Shown here piece after piece: positions 49,138-57,596 of a DNA stretch of 64,000 bases. The DNA lies in assembly GCA_020831525.1 (NCBI GenBank), contig JAFIGH010000012.1, positions 1-64,000 on the forward strand. The letters run 5' to 3'. The DNA comes from Opitutales bacterium. GTDB taxonomy: Bacteria > Verrucomicrobiota > Verrucomicrobiia > Opitutales > Oceanipulchritudinaceae. The notes under the pieces were generated by a model. It did not search any database. It was given only the letters and a program-made list of their open reading frames with translations, and was not told the origin of the DNA. Position 1 is the stretch's first letter. The number at the start of each line of letters is the position of its first letter. A program made the translations under genes and the position numbers.

Positions 49138-50760
49138 TCAGTAAGCCGGATCCTGCAAGCCCGCCCGCCCCACGCGGACATTGTCCGACGGTCGCACATC
49201 CGTGATCCCCGCCGGAGGTATGATTTCCGCTTGCATCGTGAGGCCTTCGTCGTGGGTGAGCTGCGCCAGGTTTACGAGCGTGCGCATCGCATGTATCTCA
49301 CCGACAGACAAATCAACACGCTCATCGGCAACAAGAATATCGCCGAGAAACAGACGCGCGCGCGCTCCCGCGACCGATTCCGTGCCGCGGTTCTGGAAGC
49401 CGACGGAAAGCACCACCGCATCGTGCGTGCCGCCTTCGGCCCCGAAGGAAAAGTCCGTGACAGCGAGATCGAAAACCCCCGGTTCGTTGCGGCGCTCCAT
49501 GCGCGCGACATCAATCCGTCCCGCCCCGTGGTAAGCATCCCGCCTCGGGGGACCGAGGTCGTTGCTAGCGCGCTCGACGACCGCGCGCACCTCCCGCGGC
49601 GTGAGCGCCGGCTCCACGCTGAGAAGCCGTGCCACCGCACCCGTCACCAGCGGCGCCGCCGCCGAGGTGCCGCCGAGGCTCACGTATTCGCCGTCGAGCC
49701 AACCCGAGGGCAGACCGTAACCAGGGGCCACAGCGTCCACCTTGCCGAAATTCGAAAACGGCGCCCGGCGGTCGCGCGCATCCACCGCCGCCACACTGAA
49801 GACATCAGCATACGCAGCAGGAAAGGCCGCGCCCTCCACGCCGTCATTGCCCGCCGCCGCCACCACCGTCACGTTGCGCGAAATCGCAAAATCGATGGCC
49901 GCCCGCAACACCGACGAATCGCTCCGCGTGCCGAGGGACAGGTTGACGATGTCGACCCCCTCGTTCACCGCCGTAATGATCCCCTGAGCAAGGGTAAAGC
50001 TGTCGCCGGTTCCATCGTTATCGAGCACCCGGAGGCTCAGCACATCCGCCCCCGGCACCATCCCGGTGTCAAATTCATCCCGCGCCACAAGGTGATAGAC
50101 GACTGCCGTGCCGTGGCCGTTATCGTCGATACCGCCGCGGCTCGGATCGAGGAGATCCATCGACTGAATACGCGCACCCTCGAGCGCCGGATGATTCCCC
50201 ACCCCTGTGTCGAGAACCGCGATCCGCACGCCCTCACCCCAGGCGCTGTTGTCCTCCGGAACCCCGAGGAAACGCAGCACGCCGCTTTCAAAGCCCACCA
50301 GTTCCCCTCCGAAAAAGTCGGGCTGCTCGTCGTCGCCGGGTACTGGTGGAATCGCCACGCGGAAATTGCCTTCCAAGTCGTAACCGGCTTCGGCAAACCG
50401 CGCAAAGTCCGCGGCTCTGCCGCGCAGCCGCGCCATGCCCAACTCGTCGATCACGCCGACCAGCTCGAGCCCGTATTGTTCCGCCAGTGCGCGCACCGCA
50501 TCGATGTCGCGCAAATCGCCCAGAAATACCACGGCCTCGCCGGGCAGAGCATCCGGACCGAACTCGAGGCCGCCACTCTGCGGTAACGCCCAGGAGTCCC
50601 ATCCCCCGCGGATGCCGGGAGCGACAACTTCGCGCCTGTCGTCAACAGAAGCGTCCCCCGCGGTGTCGCCCGGCGACATACGCGGCGGCAGCACGAGGAG
50701 GAGGACGAACAGCAGAAACGTCCCCCCGAGCATCAAACCGGCTGCAACCCATCGAATCAT
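49138..50760 (-). CDS. Membrane-anchored subtilisin-like serine protease (S8)
   Basis: 540 residues from the ATG at 50760, which starts a signal-anchor helix (AAGLMLGGTFLLFVLLLVL). The frame continues 23 codons upstream to a TTG directly after GGAAGGAG, but that spacing is too short. The catalytic triad is present: Asp in IAVLDTGVGNHP, His in DNGHGTAV, Ser in LGGTSAAAPLVTGAV. The oxyanion Asn is in VVAAAGNDGVEG. The region between the helix and the catalytic domain (about 70-150) resembles an inhibitory prodomain. After the protease domain comes a CARDB-like beta domain (VVLSVGFQNRGTESVAGARA), suggesting binding to surface or partner proteins. It follows the YugP-like gene by 78 bp. Confidence 0.88.
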   Translation of the reverse strand: MIRWVAAGLMLGGTFLLFVLLLVLPPRMSPGDTAGDASVDDRREVVAPGIRGGWDSWALPQSGGLEFGPDALPGEAVVFLGDLRDIDAVRALAEQYGLELVGVIDELGMARLRGRAADFARFAEAGYDLEGNFRVAIPPVPGDDEQPDFFGGELVGFESGVLRFLGVPEDNSAWGEGVRIAVLDTGVGNHPALEGARIQSMDLLDPSRGGIDDNGHGTAVVYHLVARDEFDTGMVPGADVLSLRVLDNDGTGDSFTLAQGIITAVNEGVDIVNLSLGTRSDSSVLRAAIDFAISRNVTVVAAAGNDGVEGAAFPAAYADVFSVAAVDARDRRAPFSNFGKVDAVAPGYGLPSGWLDGEYVSLGGTSAAAPLVTGAVARLLSVEPALTPREVRAVVERASNDLGPPRRDAYHGAGRIDVARMERRNEPGVFDLAVTDFSFGAEGGTHDAVVLSVGFQNRGTESVAGARARLFLGDILVADERVDLSVGEIHAMRTLVNLAQLTHDEGLTMQAEIIPPAGITDVRPSDNVRVGRAGLQDPAY

Positions 50761-50838
50761 CGGATACCTAAACAGATTACGCCTCTCTCGCCCCGCGTCA
50801 ATCGCAGTCCGCCGGACGATTGCGAACAACTCCTTCCT

Positions 50839-51504
50839 CTACCGGCGTGTAAGCAGGATGAGGTAGAGAAGGTTGGCGAGGGATCCGATGAACGCGGCCA
50901 CATAGGTGAGCGCCGCGGCGTTGAGGGTATCGGAGACGCCGCCCATCTCGTCGCTCTGGAGGATGCCGGTGCTGACGAGTTCGACCTTGGCACGCTTGGA
51001 AGCATCGAACTCGACCGGGAGGGTGACGAGTTGGAAGACGGTAAGGACGAGGTAGACCCCGATGCCAACGTAAATGAGACCGAGGATGTGAAAGAGAAAT
51101 CCGCCGATGAGGACGAAGGGCAGAATCTGCGAGGCAAACATCGTGACCGGCACGAGCGACATTCGCAGGCGCAGCATGGAGTAGCCCGTGGCGTGCTGAA
51201 TGGCGTGCCCGGCCTCGTGGGCGGCGACACCGAGAGCGGCGAGGCTGGTGCCGTGGAAATTTTCTTCGCTCAGAACAAGGCGTTTCTTGGACGGATCGTA
51301 GTGGTCGGTGAGGTGCCCGCGTGTCGAGGTGATCTCGACATCGGAGATCCCGGCCTTGCTCAGGACATATTGGGCCGCCTCGCGGCCGGTGATGCGGCTG
51401 CGCGAACCGACGCGCGACCACTTGCTGTAGGCACCCTGCACACGCATCTGCGCGTAGATGCCGAGGAGAATCGTCGGAACGATAAGAACGAGAAAATAGA
51501 TCAT
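50839..51504 (-). CDS. YugP-like membrane zinc metallopeptidase
   Basis: 221 residues. An N-terminal helix (MIYFLVLIVPTILLGIYAQM) is followed by a soluble domain with the zinc motif AAHEAGHAIQHATGY (HExxH). Upstream DHYDPSKKRLVLSEENF matches the family's conserved DHYDP segment. Two or three further membrane helices follow (FASQILPFVLIGGFLF, VGIGVYLVLTVFQLV) and a terminal one (YVAAFIGSLANLLYLILL). This is the family of B. subtilis YugP (PF04298), whose substrates are not defined. Confidence 0.9.
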   Translation of the reverse strand: MIYFLVLIVPTILLGIYAQMRVQGAYSKWSRVGSRSRITGREAAQYVLSKAGISDVEITSTRGHLTDHYDPSKKRLVLSEENFHGTSLAALGVAAHEAGHAIQHATGYSMLRLRMSLVPVTMFASQILPFVLIGGFLFHILGLIYVGIGVYLVLTVFQLVTLPVEFDASKRAKVELVSTGILQSDEMGGVSDTLNAAALTYVAAFIGSLANLLYLILLTRR

Positions 51505-51636
51505 CGGTTACAGAATTACGGATTGAGCGGCGAAGGAAAGGATTTTCCGCGTCGTCCCCTTTTCAAGCGAAAGCCGACGATTTTTCCGCAGCTTGCCGAC
51601 GCCCTCGGGAGCAACCGGTCCGCGCCCGCAGTTTTC

Positions 51637-52488
51637 TCAGAGATCGAGGCTGCGTTGGCGGTAGCCGGAAGGCGGGGCAAAGGTCGTTTCGTCGGCTTCG
51701 AAGGTTTCGGTGCCGACGAGGTGCGTTTCCGACTCCGCGCTGCCGCCCGGACCGTACTCACGGATCTTGACGGGAAACCCGCCGACATCGGCGAAGCCAT
51801 CGAGCCATGAATCCGCGGACCATTCCATGAGCATCGTGGCCATGGGACCGCGGGAGAGCGCCTGTATCATATCCGAGAAAAATGAAGCCATTCCCTCGAA
51901 GGCCTCCGAAAACTCGCGCCCTCCGGCGACATCGGACCAATCGGCAACGAATAACTCGCGCACTTTGCGGCCATCCACAGCAGCCTCAAAGACGCGCGTG
52001 GAGTAATCCCCCACGGTCTCTGTCGAACCGGTGTCCTTGTATTCCACCTCCGGCGCCTTTTCGCCTTCAAGCATATCGCCCATGCGGTCGCGCATCATGC
52101 TCTCAACCATTTGCCGCTGCGCGGCGGGCACGCTTGCCATCGCCTCTTCGTATTCCGCCATGGCCGCTTCCATACGCGCGCCGATCCGCTTGACCGCAGC
52201 CTCGTCGAGCCGTGTGTAGGCGCGGTCGTCGTGGTCGATGATGACCATCTCGCGGCGGTCGGTGTGAAAGATCATTTCGCCCGCGTCGTCACCGCTGCCC
52301 CGCACTTTTAGGCTGCCGTCGGCCACCCACATCGTGACAGATGGCTCGGCCTCGCCGGGTTCTTCGCCGGGAGTGGTCTCCACGAGGCTGTAAACCACGC
52401 CGCCGGAGAGCGCGTGGGCGGAAAAGAGGAAGGCGGCCGCGAGAATGACCGGAAAGAAGCGGGGTTTGTGTGCTTGTGTGGATTTCAT
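51637..52488 (-). CDS. Exported DUF4412-like protein
   Basis: 283 residues with a signal peptide (FFPVILAAAFLFSAHALSGGV). The mature part has the layout of DUF4412: a beta strand followed by MWVADGSLKV, MIFHTDRREMVIIDHDDRAYTRLD, a long acidic helix (AAMAEYEEAMASVPAAQRQM), then DYSTRVFEAAVDGRKVRELFVADWSDV, and a final beta hairpin. These proteins are periplasmic or outer-membrane associated and resemble LolA/LolB-like half-barrels; their role is unknown. The gene stands alone between the Obg and YugP-like genes. Confidence 0.75.
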   Translation of the reverse strand: MKSTQAHKPRFFPVILAAAFLFSAHALSGGVVYSLVETTPGEEPGEAEPSVTMWVADGSLKVRGSGDDAGEMIFHTDRREMVIIDHDDRAYTRLDEAAVKRIGARMEAAMAEYEEAMASVPAAQRQMVESMMRDRMGDMLEGEKAPEVEYKDTGSTETVGDYSTRVFEAAVDGRKVRELFVADWSDVAGGREFSEAFEGMASFFSDMIQALSRGPMATMLMEWSADSWLDGFADVGGFPVKIREYGPGGSAESETHLVGTETFEADETTFAPPSGYRQRSLDL

Positions 52489-52630
52489 AGTTGTCTGGAT
52501 TATCAGGTTCTGTCTTCGAAAAACTACCGCCTAGGCTAAGGCAAGGTCCTGCGGAAAGTCAAGAAACGGCCCCCATCCGCGCAGTGCGATCCCGCCCCCG
52601 GGAGCGCTCCGCACCGACACGACAACCCGG

Positions 52631-53698
52631 TCAACGAGCCCCTTCTTCGCCGTCCGCGGGCTGTGCCACGCGCTCCTCCGCAGCCGCTTCGTCAAGCTCC
52701 GCGCGGACACGCCGCACCTCGCGCAGCATATGTTCTTTGAGGGGTCCAAGACCCTCTTCGAGCAGGCAGGAGACGGGCACCACGTAAACATCCGGGTAGG
52801 CCGCGCGGAAGGCGGCGAGATTTTCGCGGGCAGCGGGCTCGTCCATCTTGTTGGCACCCACAAAGTGCGGCTTGGCGGCGACGGCGGGGTCGTAGCGTTC
52901 CAACTCGTCGCGCAAGACGCGGTAGTCTTCGCGTGGGTCGCGGTCGTCCACACCGGCCATGTCGACGAGGTGGAGGACAACATGGCAGCGCTCGATGTGG
53001 CGGAGGAAGCGGTGCCCGAGGCCGCGGTTGGCGTGCGCGCCCTCAATGAGCCCGGGGATGTCGGCGAGAGTCAACCGCTCGGCCGAATCGTCGAAAGTCA
53101 CCACGCCCACATTCGGATGGATTGTGGTAAAGGGGTAGGCGGCGGTCTTCGGCGCGGCGGCGGTGAGCATACCGACGAGGGTCGATTTGCCGGCGTTGGG
53201 AAAGCCCACGGCAGCGACATCGGCGAGCGTCTTGAGGATAAAGGTGTATTCGCCGCGCTGCCCCGGCTCGCCTTCCTTGAACTGCCGGGGGGCACGGTTG
53301 ACGGATGTTTTGAAGCGGGTGTTGCCCCACCCGCCGCGTCCGCCTTTGAGGAGGGTGAGGCGTTCGCCGTGCGCGAGCAGCTCGCAGGCGATGGTTTCGA
53401 GGCGGTTGTCCACCACGACTGTACCCGGCGGCACCTTGAGGATGCGGTCCGCGCCGTTCTTGCCGTCCTTTCCCGAGCCCTGCCCGCCGCGTCCGTTCTT
53501 CGCCTCCCAGTGCGGGGTGAAGTGATACTGGCGCAGGTCACTGACGTTCTCGTCGCATTCGAGGATGACAGCGCCGCCGTCACCGCCGTCACCGCCGTCG
53601 GGACCGCCCTTGGGCAGGTATTTCTCGCGGCGGAAGCTCACGCAGCCGTGCCCTCCGTTGCCCGCCCGCAGCTTCACCCGTGCCTCGTCGATAAACAT
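52631..53698 (-). CDS. obg: GTPase Obg (CgtA)
   Basis: 355 residues. The N-terminal glycine-rich Obg fold (about 1-158, GNGGHGCVSFRREKYLPKGG and GGDGGDGGAVIL) is followed by the G domain: G1 GFPNAGKST, G2 PFTTIHPNVGVV, G3 DIPGLIEGA, and G4 GANKMD in place of the usual NKxD context. A short acidic tail replaces the longer OCT domain seen in some species. Obg binds the 50S subunit and acts in late ribosome assembly and the stringent response. Its usual partners rplU and rpmA are not upstream here. Confidence 0.96.
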   Translation of the reverse strand: MFIDEARVKLRAGNGGHGCVSFRREKYLPKGGPDGGDGGDGGAVILECDENVSDLRQYHFTPHWEAKNGRGGQGSGKDGKNGADRILKVPPGTVVVDNRLETIACELLAHGERLTLLKGGRGGWGNTRFKTSVNRAPRQFKEGEPGQRGEYTFILKTLADVAAVGFPNAGKSTLVGMLTAAAPKTAAYPFTTIHPNVGVVTFDDSAERLTLADIPGLIEGAHANRGLGHRFLRHIERCHVVLHLVDMAGVDDRDPREDYRVLRDELERYDPAVAAKPHFVGANKMDEPAARENLAAFRAAYPDVYVVPVSCLLEEGLGPLKEHMLREVRRVRAELDEAAAEERVAQPADGEEGAR

Positions 53699-53737
53699 GC
53701 GTGCTATCCAATGGCGGCGGCACCCCGCCGGACAAGC

Positions 53738-54736
53738 CTATTGCGCGTCGGCCTGCGGCGCGGACGCGGGCGCGGGAAAGACCAACTCGGTGACCACGGG
53801 GCGGTGGTCGCTCGCCGCACCCGTGTGCGGATGGTCGAAAATCCACGCTCTCCCCTCCGCCACGTGCGGCAGTAGCGCGGGCGAGACGAGAATGTAGTCA
53901 ACACGTGAATACACGTCCTCGCGCGCCCAGTGGTGCGTCCACCGCTGCCCGTTGCGGTCGGTGGCGTCGAGCATGACGGTGAGGGTGCGGTCGCCCACCG
54001 TCAAAAATCGGCGCACCGGAGCGCTGCGCGTCGTGTCGTTGAAGTCGCCGATAACCATGTAGGGGGTGCCGCTTTCCCCATGGCGACGGCGGATGGAGTC
54101 ACGCGCGACACGCGCCTCGGCGGTCCGCCGCCACAGCGAACGCGGATCCTTGCGGTAGTCGGTGTACCGGCTCTTCAGGTGGATATTGAAGAGTATCCAG
54201 CGGACGCCCTCCGTCTCAAAGTGGATCTCCTGCAAGCCGCGTTTCATGGGAATGCGCCCGTGAAGGTAGGGAAAATCCAAATCGGCATGCCCTTCCGCGT
54301 GCACCGGCGGCACCCGCGAAAGGACCGCCACATGGCGCACCGGATCGTCGCCCTCCATGAGCAGGGCATAGGGATAGTCCATGCCCTCGCGGGCAAGATC
54401 GCGCTGAAGCTCGCGCAGAAAAGGCTCCGTCCCCATCTCCTGAAGGGCGAGGATATCGGCGTCGAGCGCGGCAATGACCTGCCGCAGGGCGGTCTTTTCG
54501 GACTCCGGCTTGGGATAGTCAGGCCTCCAGCGCCCGTCGATGATCCGGTTCATGACGAGATAATTCTCCACATTCCATGTCGCGACCCGCAGACGGACGG
54601 TCTCCGGTACCGCCTCCCCTGCCCCGGCTTCCGCCGCGGTGGAAAGATCCGGCGGAAACACACCGACAAAGAAAAGGCAGACCGCGGCGGCCCGCATTCC
54701 CCGCTCTGCCAAACCGCACCGCCCTCCCAGTCGCAT
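53738..54736 (-). CDS. Exported endonuclease/exonuclease/phosphatase-family hydrolase
   Basis: 332 residues. GGAGG five bases before ATG 54736 fixes the start, so about 13 residues precede the signal segment MRAAAVCLFFVGVF. The EEP fold motifs are all present: ATWNVENY (metal Asn), LALQEMG (Glu), FNIHLKSRY, VIGDFNDT (Asp and Asn), SRVDYILVSP, and ASDHRPVV (catalytic His). The enzyme is a Mg2+-dependent phosphoesterase acting outside the cytoplasm; nucleic acid, phospholipid or other phosphoesters are possible substrates. It follows the NAD(P)-binding protein gene by 30 bp and is followed by obg. Confidence 0.88.
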   Translation of the reverse strand: MRLGGRCGLAERGMRAAAVCLFFVGVFPPDLSTAAEAGAGEAVPETVRLRVATWNVENYLVMNRIIDGRWRPDYPKPESEKTALRQVIAALDADILALQEMGTEPFLRELQRDLAREGMDYPYALLMEGDDPVRHVAVLSRVPPVHAEGHADLDFPYLHGRIPMKRGLQEIHFETEGVRWILFNIHLKSRYTDYRKDPRSLWRRTAEARVARDSIRRRHGESGTPYMVIGDFNDTTRSAPVRRFLTVGDRTLTVMLDATDRNGQRWTHHWAREDVYSRVDYILVSPALLPHVAEGRAWIFDHPHTGAASDHRPVVTELVFPAPASAPQADAQ

Positions 54737-54766
54737 CGCCGCCTCCCCTGAGCTACGCCGCGTCCC

Positions 54767-55399
54767 TCAGCGCAGCGCTTCCTCCAAGGGCACGTCGCCC
54801 AAGAGCAGATCGTAGACCTTGCCCGCCGTCTCCGGGGCACGGAGGCAATGCACAGCCGCTGCCGCCACATCGGCGCGCGGGATAGTCCCGCGACGCTCGA
54901 TCCGTGACGACGCCTCAACGCGGCCCGTGCCCGGCTCGTCCGTCAGTCCGCCAGGACGCAAAACAGTGAAGTCGAGCCCGCTGCGCAGGAGCCATTCATC
55001 CGCCGCCCACTTTGCTACCAGATACGGTTTGATACCGCCCGACGCCGCGTCGGGATCGCCCGCGCGCATCGCACTGACCATGACAAATCGACGCGGACCC
55101 CGCGCAAGGCAGTGCCGCATGACGCGCACCGCGCCCCACAGGTCGACCAGCAGGGTCTTGTCTTTGCCCGTGTGCGCACCCGAACCGGCGGTGAACACGA
55201 CCGCATCCACTCCCGCAAGGGCAGCGGCAAACTCCCCTTCGAGATCGCCGGTGACCGCTTCCACGCCGCGGTCACGCAACGCCGCCGCCTGTGCTTCCTC
55301 CCGCACCATCGCAACCGGGTCCAATCCGTCCACCGCCCACAGGCGATCCACAATCAGCCTGCCAATCTTTCCGTTCGCTCCGATGACCGATACTCGCAT
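54767..55399 (-). CDS. NAD(P)-binding atypical short-chain dehydrogenase
   Basis: 210 residues from ATG 55399. The Rossmann motif is at the very N-terminus: VIGANGKIGRLIVDRL (GxxGxxG-type). The rest follows the NmrA/YwnB-like 'NAD(P)H-binding' family: GDLEGEFAAALAGVDAVVFT, a strand with RRFVMVSAM, KPYLVAKWAADEWLLRSGLD and TVLRPGGLTDEP. The catalytic YxxxK is present in spirit as Y-L-V-A-K. Relatives reduce flavins or quinones or act as redox sensors. The frame is open 150 codons upstream, but only this part shows the family pattern. Confidence 0.85.
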   Translation of the reverse strand: MRVSVIGANGKIGRLIVDRLWAVDGLDPVAMVREEAQAAALRDRGVEAVTGDLEGEFAAALAGVDAVVFTAGSGAHTGKDKTLLVDLWGAVRVMRHCLARGPRRFVMVSAMRAGDPDAASGGIKPYLVAKWAADEWLLRSGLDFTVLRPGGLTDEPGTGRVEASSRIERRGTIPRADVAAAAVHCLRAPETAGKVYDLLLGDVPLEEALR

Positions 55400-55472
55400 G
55401 AACGCCAGCAAGAATGAAATTATTCCACACTGCAATAGTAAAACAGAGACCAAGGCAAAAACAGCCGCCGGT

Positions 55473-56015
55473 TCAGCTTCTTCCGACTTGGCGGAAAGCC
55501 GGCCAGATGAGGCGGAAGGCGTCGGCGAACTCGTCGGGGCTCTCCGCCAGCCATGCGTCAATAGCGGCGGGCGAAAGCCAGCGCCCATCGATGATTTCAC
55601 TGGGGTCGGGCTGCAGGGGGCCGTCCGCCACCCCGGTGTAGACCCGGACAAACTCATTGCCGGTGAGCGGCTGGGCGGTGAAACGGAGAATGCGACGTGG
55701 CCAAGCCCCTCCGTTTTCGGGTGACCATCCGAGTTCTTCGCCGAGTTCGCGCCGCATCGCCGTGTCGTAGTCTTCGCCTGCGTCGACATGGCCCGAAGCG
55801 GACGAATCCCAGCGCCCGGGAAAGGTGTCTTTGGCAAAAGACCGGCGCTGCACAAAGTAGCGCCCGGCGGCGTCGCGCAGGAGGATGTGCACGGCGCGGT
55901 GCATCAGCCCCTCTCTGTGGATGATACCGCGGCGCCCTCGGCCCGTGACACGGTCACCCGCATCAACAATATCAAGCCATTCCTCGGCTACGTCTGTGGC
56001 ATCCGCCTGTCCCAT
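55473..56015 (-). CDS. Nudix hydrolase
   Basis: 180 residues from ATG 56015; an upstream in-frame ATG at 56054 would overlap the previous gene. EEWLDIVDAGDRVTGRGRR followed by HRAVHILLRDAAGRYFVQRR is the usual start of the IDI-like/YfcD Nudix subgroup. The Nudix box GHVDAGEDYDTAMRRELGEE followed by LGW matches GX5EX7REUXEEXGU fully. It hydrolyses a nucleoside diphosphate linked to another group, with Mg2+; isopentenyl-diphosphate isomerases share the fold, but their active-site Cys is not evident. It lies 19 bp downstream of the lipoprotein gene. Confidence 0.9.
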   Translation of the reverse strand: MGQADATDVAEEWLDIVDAGDRVTGRGRRGIIHREGLMHRAVHILLRDAAGRYFVQRRSFAKDTFPGRWDSSASGHVDAGEDYDTAMRRELGEELGWSPENGGAWPRRILRFTAQPLTGNEFVRVYTGVADGPLQPDPSEIIDGRWLSPAAIDAWLAESPDEFADAFRLIWPAFRQVGRS

Positions 56016-56034
56016 GACCACCGCAAGCGCCGCC

Positions 56035-56796
56035 TCAGATGCCGCGGCGTACAAGCTTCACGTTTTCGTGGTCGTCGCGCATGCGCACCTGAACCTCGCC
56101 CGGCGTCCGTTCGCCTACATAGGGCATGGCCGCCGCGACGAGAAGGGGCAGGTAGCTGCGCAAATCGCTGCTCTCGTCGACCGAGGAGACGCGCAACGTC
56201 CACTGCTCCGGGCCGCGCTCGCCGTTGCGCATCTCATACGCAGTGAGATCGAGAGCCTTTTCATAGACGGTGGTCCGCCGCATGCGGTCGGTCCATCCGG
56301 CAAATTCCGTGCGCGGGGGTTCGTAAATCGTGCTGTACCGGTAGCTTACAACTTTGCCTTCCTCGTTGCGCACCGGCACCCGCACCGTCCGCGAATATCC
56401 CCAGCGACGCACATAGATCGGCTCCGAATAGACGCGTGACTCGGACACAGGATCGGAAATCGCCGCATCCATGCGGATCAAGACACGCGCACGGGAGCGG
56501 TCGCGCGTACGGTAGTATCCAGCGCCGGCAAGAGCCGTCTCCACGTATCCGGCGGCCTCGCGGAAACGGAGTGTCTCCCCTTCCTCAAGGTCGTAGGCGG
56601 GCTCAATGTAAAAGGCAATGGATTCGCCGGGCGGGGCCGTCGGAATGCGGTCGGGATCGGTGAGAGCGTCCACCTTGAAAGTACGCGTGGGCGTAGCCGC
56701 GCACGCGGCGAGCAGCAGCGCCATACCGGCGACTGTAAGCGCCCGGACGCCGAAACGACGGATGTCGCCAAAGGTTGTGGGAATCAGTTGCATCAT
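56035..56796 (-). CDS. Lipoprotein, DUF4136-like
   Basis: 253 residues. GGAG seven bases before the ATG and a lipobox LLAAC near residue 32 mark a lipoprotein; the residue after Cys is Ala, which usually permits outer-membrane sorting. The mature part starts with FKVDALTD and has AFYIEPAYDL, then RFREAAGYVETALAGAGYY and RVLIRMDAAI. This layout resembles DUF4136 proteins, which are predicted to form periplasmic beta-alpha domains. It begins 2 bp after the stop of the glycine-zipper lipoprotein gene, so the two are co-transcribed. Confidence 0.8.
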   Translation of the reverse strand: MMQLIPTTFGDIRRFGVRALTVAGMALLLAACAATPTRTFKVDALTDPDRIPTAPPGESIAFYIEPAYDLEEGETLRFREAAGYVETALAGAGYYRTRDRSRARVLIRMDAAISDPVSESRVYSEPIYVRRWGYSRTVRVPVRNEEGKVVSYRYSTIYEPPRTEFAGWTDRMRRTTVYEKALDLTAYEMRNGERGPEQWTLRVSSVDESSDLRSYLPLLVAAAMPYVGERTPGEVQVRMRDDHENVKLVRRGI

Positions 56797-56798
56797 GC

Positions 56799-57386
56799 TC
56801 AGGCTCCGCCGCCGGACGAACCGGCACTCGCCGTTGTACCCTCACGCTCCAGCTCGCGGATACGCTCCAATGCTTCGCGCTCGCGGCGTTCGGCCTCTTC
56901 GATAGAACGCTGCCGGGCGAGCGCGGTCTGCCGCTCCGCCTCCAGTTGCTTGAGCCGCTCTTCGGCGGCCTTGGCGCGCTGCTCCGCTTCGAAAACCTCC
57001 CGGTCGGAGACGTTGCGGCCCTGCGCAATGGCGATCTGCTCTTCACGCTCGCTTTCGGCCTTTTCCTTTTCGCGCTGGATGCGCGCCATTTCGATGTTGT
57101 ACTCGCGCTCACGCCGCAGGGTCTCTTCGCGCTGACGCTCCTCGTGGTCCTTGGAAGCGCCCACGGCACCGCCCAAAACCGCGCCGGCGGCCGCGCCGAT
57201 GGCAGCGCCCTCGCCTTTGCGACCGCTCTGGTGCCCGATGATCGCGCCCAAAACCGCGCCCGAAGCCGCGCCGATGGCGGCACCCTGCGTGGTGTTCGGA
57301 TTTTGCGACGCTGTCTGGCATCCGCTGAAAAACAGAACGCCACCTATGGCAAGAGAGAGAAGAAGAAGTGATTTCGGTATATTCAT
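56799..57386 (-). CDS. Glycine-zipper lipoprotein with coiled coil
   Basis: 195 residues. The lipobox is VLFFSGC, with Gln at +2. Residues about 35-85 are a glycine zipper (AAIGAASGAVLGAIIG, repeated as AAIGAAAGAVLGGAVG), as in SlyB/YMGG-type outer-membrane proteins. From about residue 85 there is a long charged coiled coil (REREYNIEMARIQREKEKAE, continuing to REALERIRELERE). A glycine-serine tail ends the protein. The zipper probably inserts in or packs at the outer membrane while the coiled coil spans or binds the periplasm. It is first in an operon with the DUF4136-like lipoprotein. Confidence 0.88.
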   Translation of the reverse strand: MNIPKSLLLLSLAIGGVLFFSGCQTASQNPNTTQGAAIGAASGAVLGAIIGHQSGRKGEGAAIGAAAGAVLGGAVGASKDHEERQREETLRREREYNIEMARIQREKEKAESEREEQIAIAQGRNVSDREVFEAEQRAKAAEERLKQLEAERQTALARQRSIEEAERREREALERIRELEREGTTASAGSSGGGA

Positions 57387-57596
57387 GGCGACTTCGGTGT
57401 TGAGTTGGAGAAGTAGAATACGAGTGAAATTCCCCGAAAGGATGCTGACATTGCCTCGAAGCGCAAGAACAGGCGGCAGCCGCCAGCCACACTTTTTGAT
57501 CCCGCCGCCGTCGGAGAGGCGCCGGAGGATGCAGGAAAATGTCCCGCATCAAGGCAAAATGTATCCCGATGCCATGGAAAAGCTTTACATTGCCGA

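Noticed and set aside
50761-50829. TTG at 50829 as start of the subtilase.
   Set aside because: The strong GGAAGGAG directly abuts the TTG with no spacing, and the signal-anchor helix begins at the ATG at 50760.
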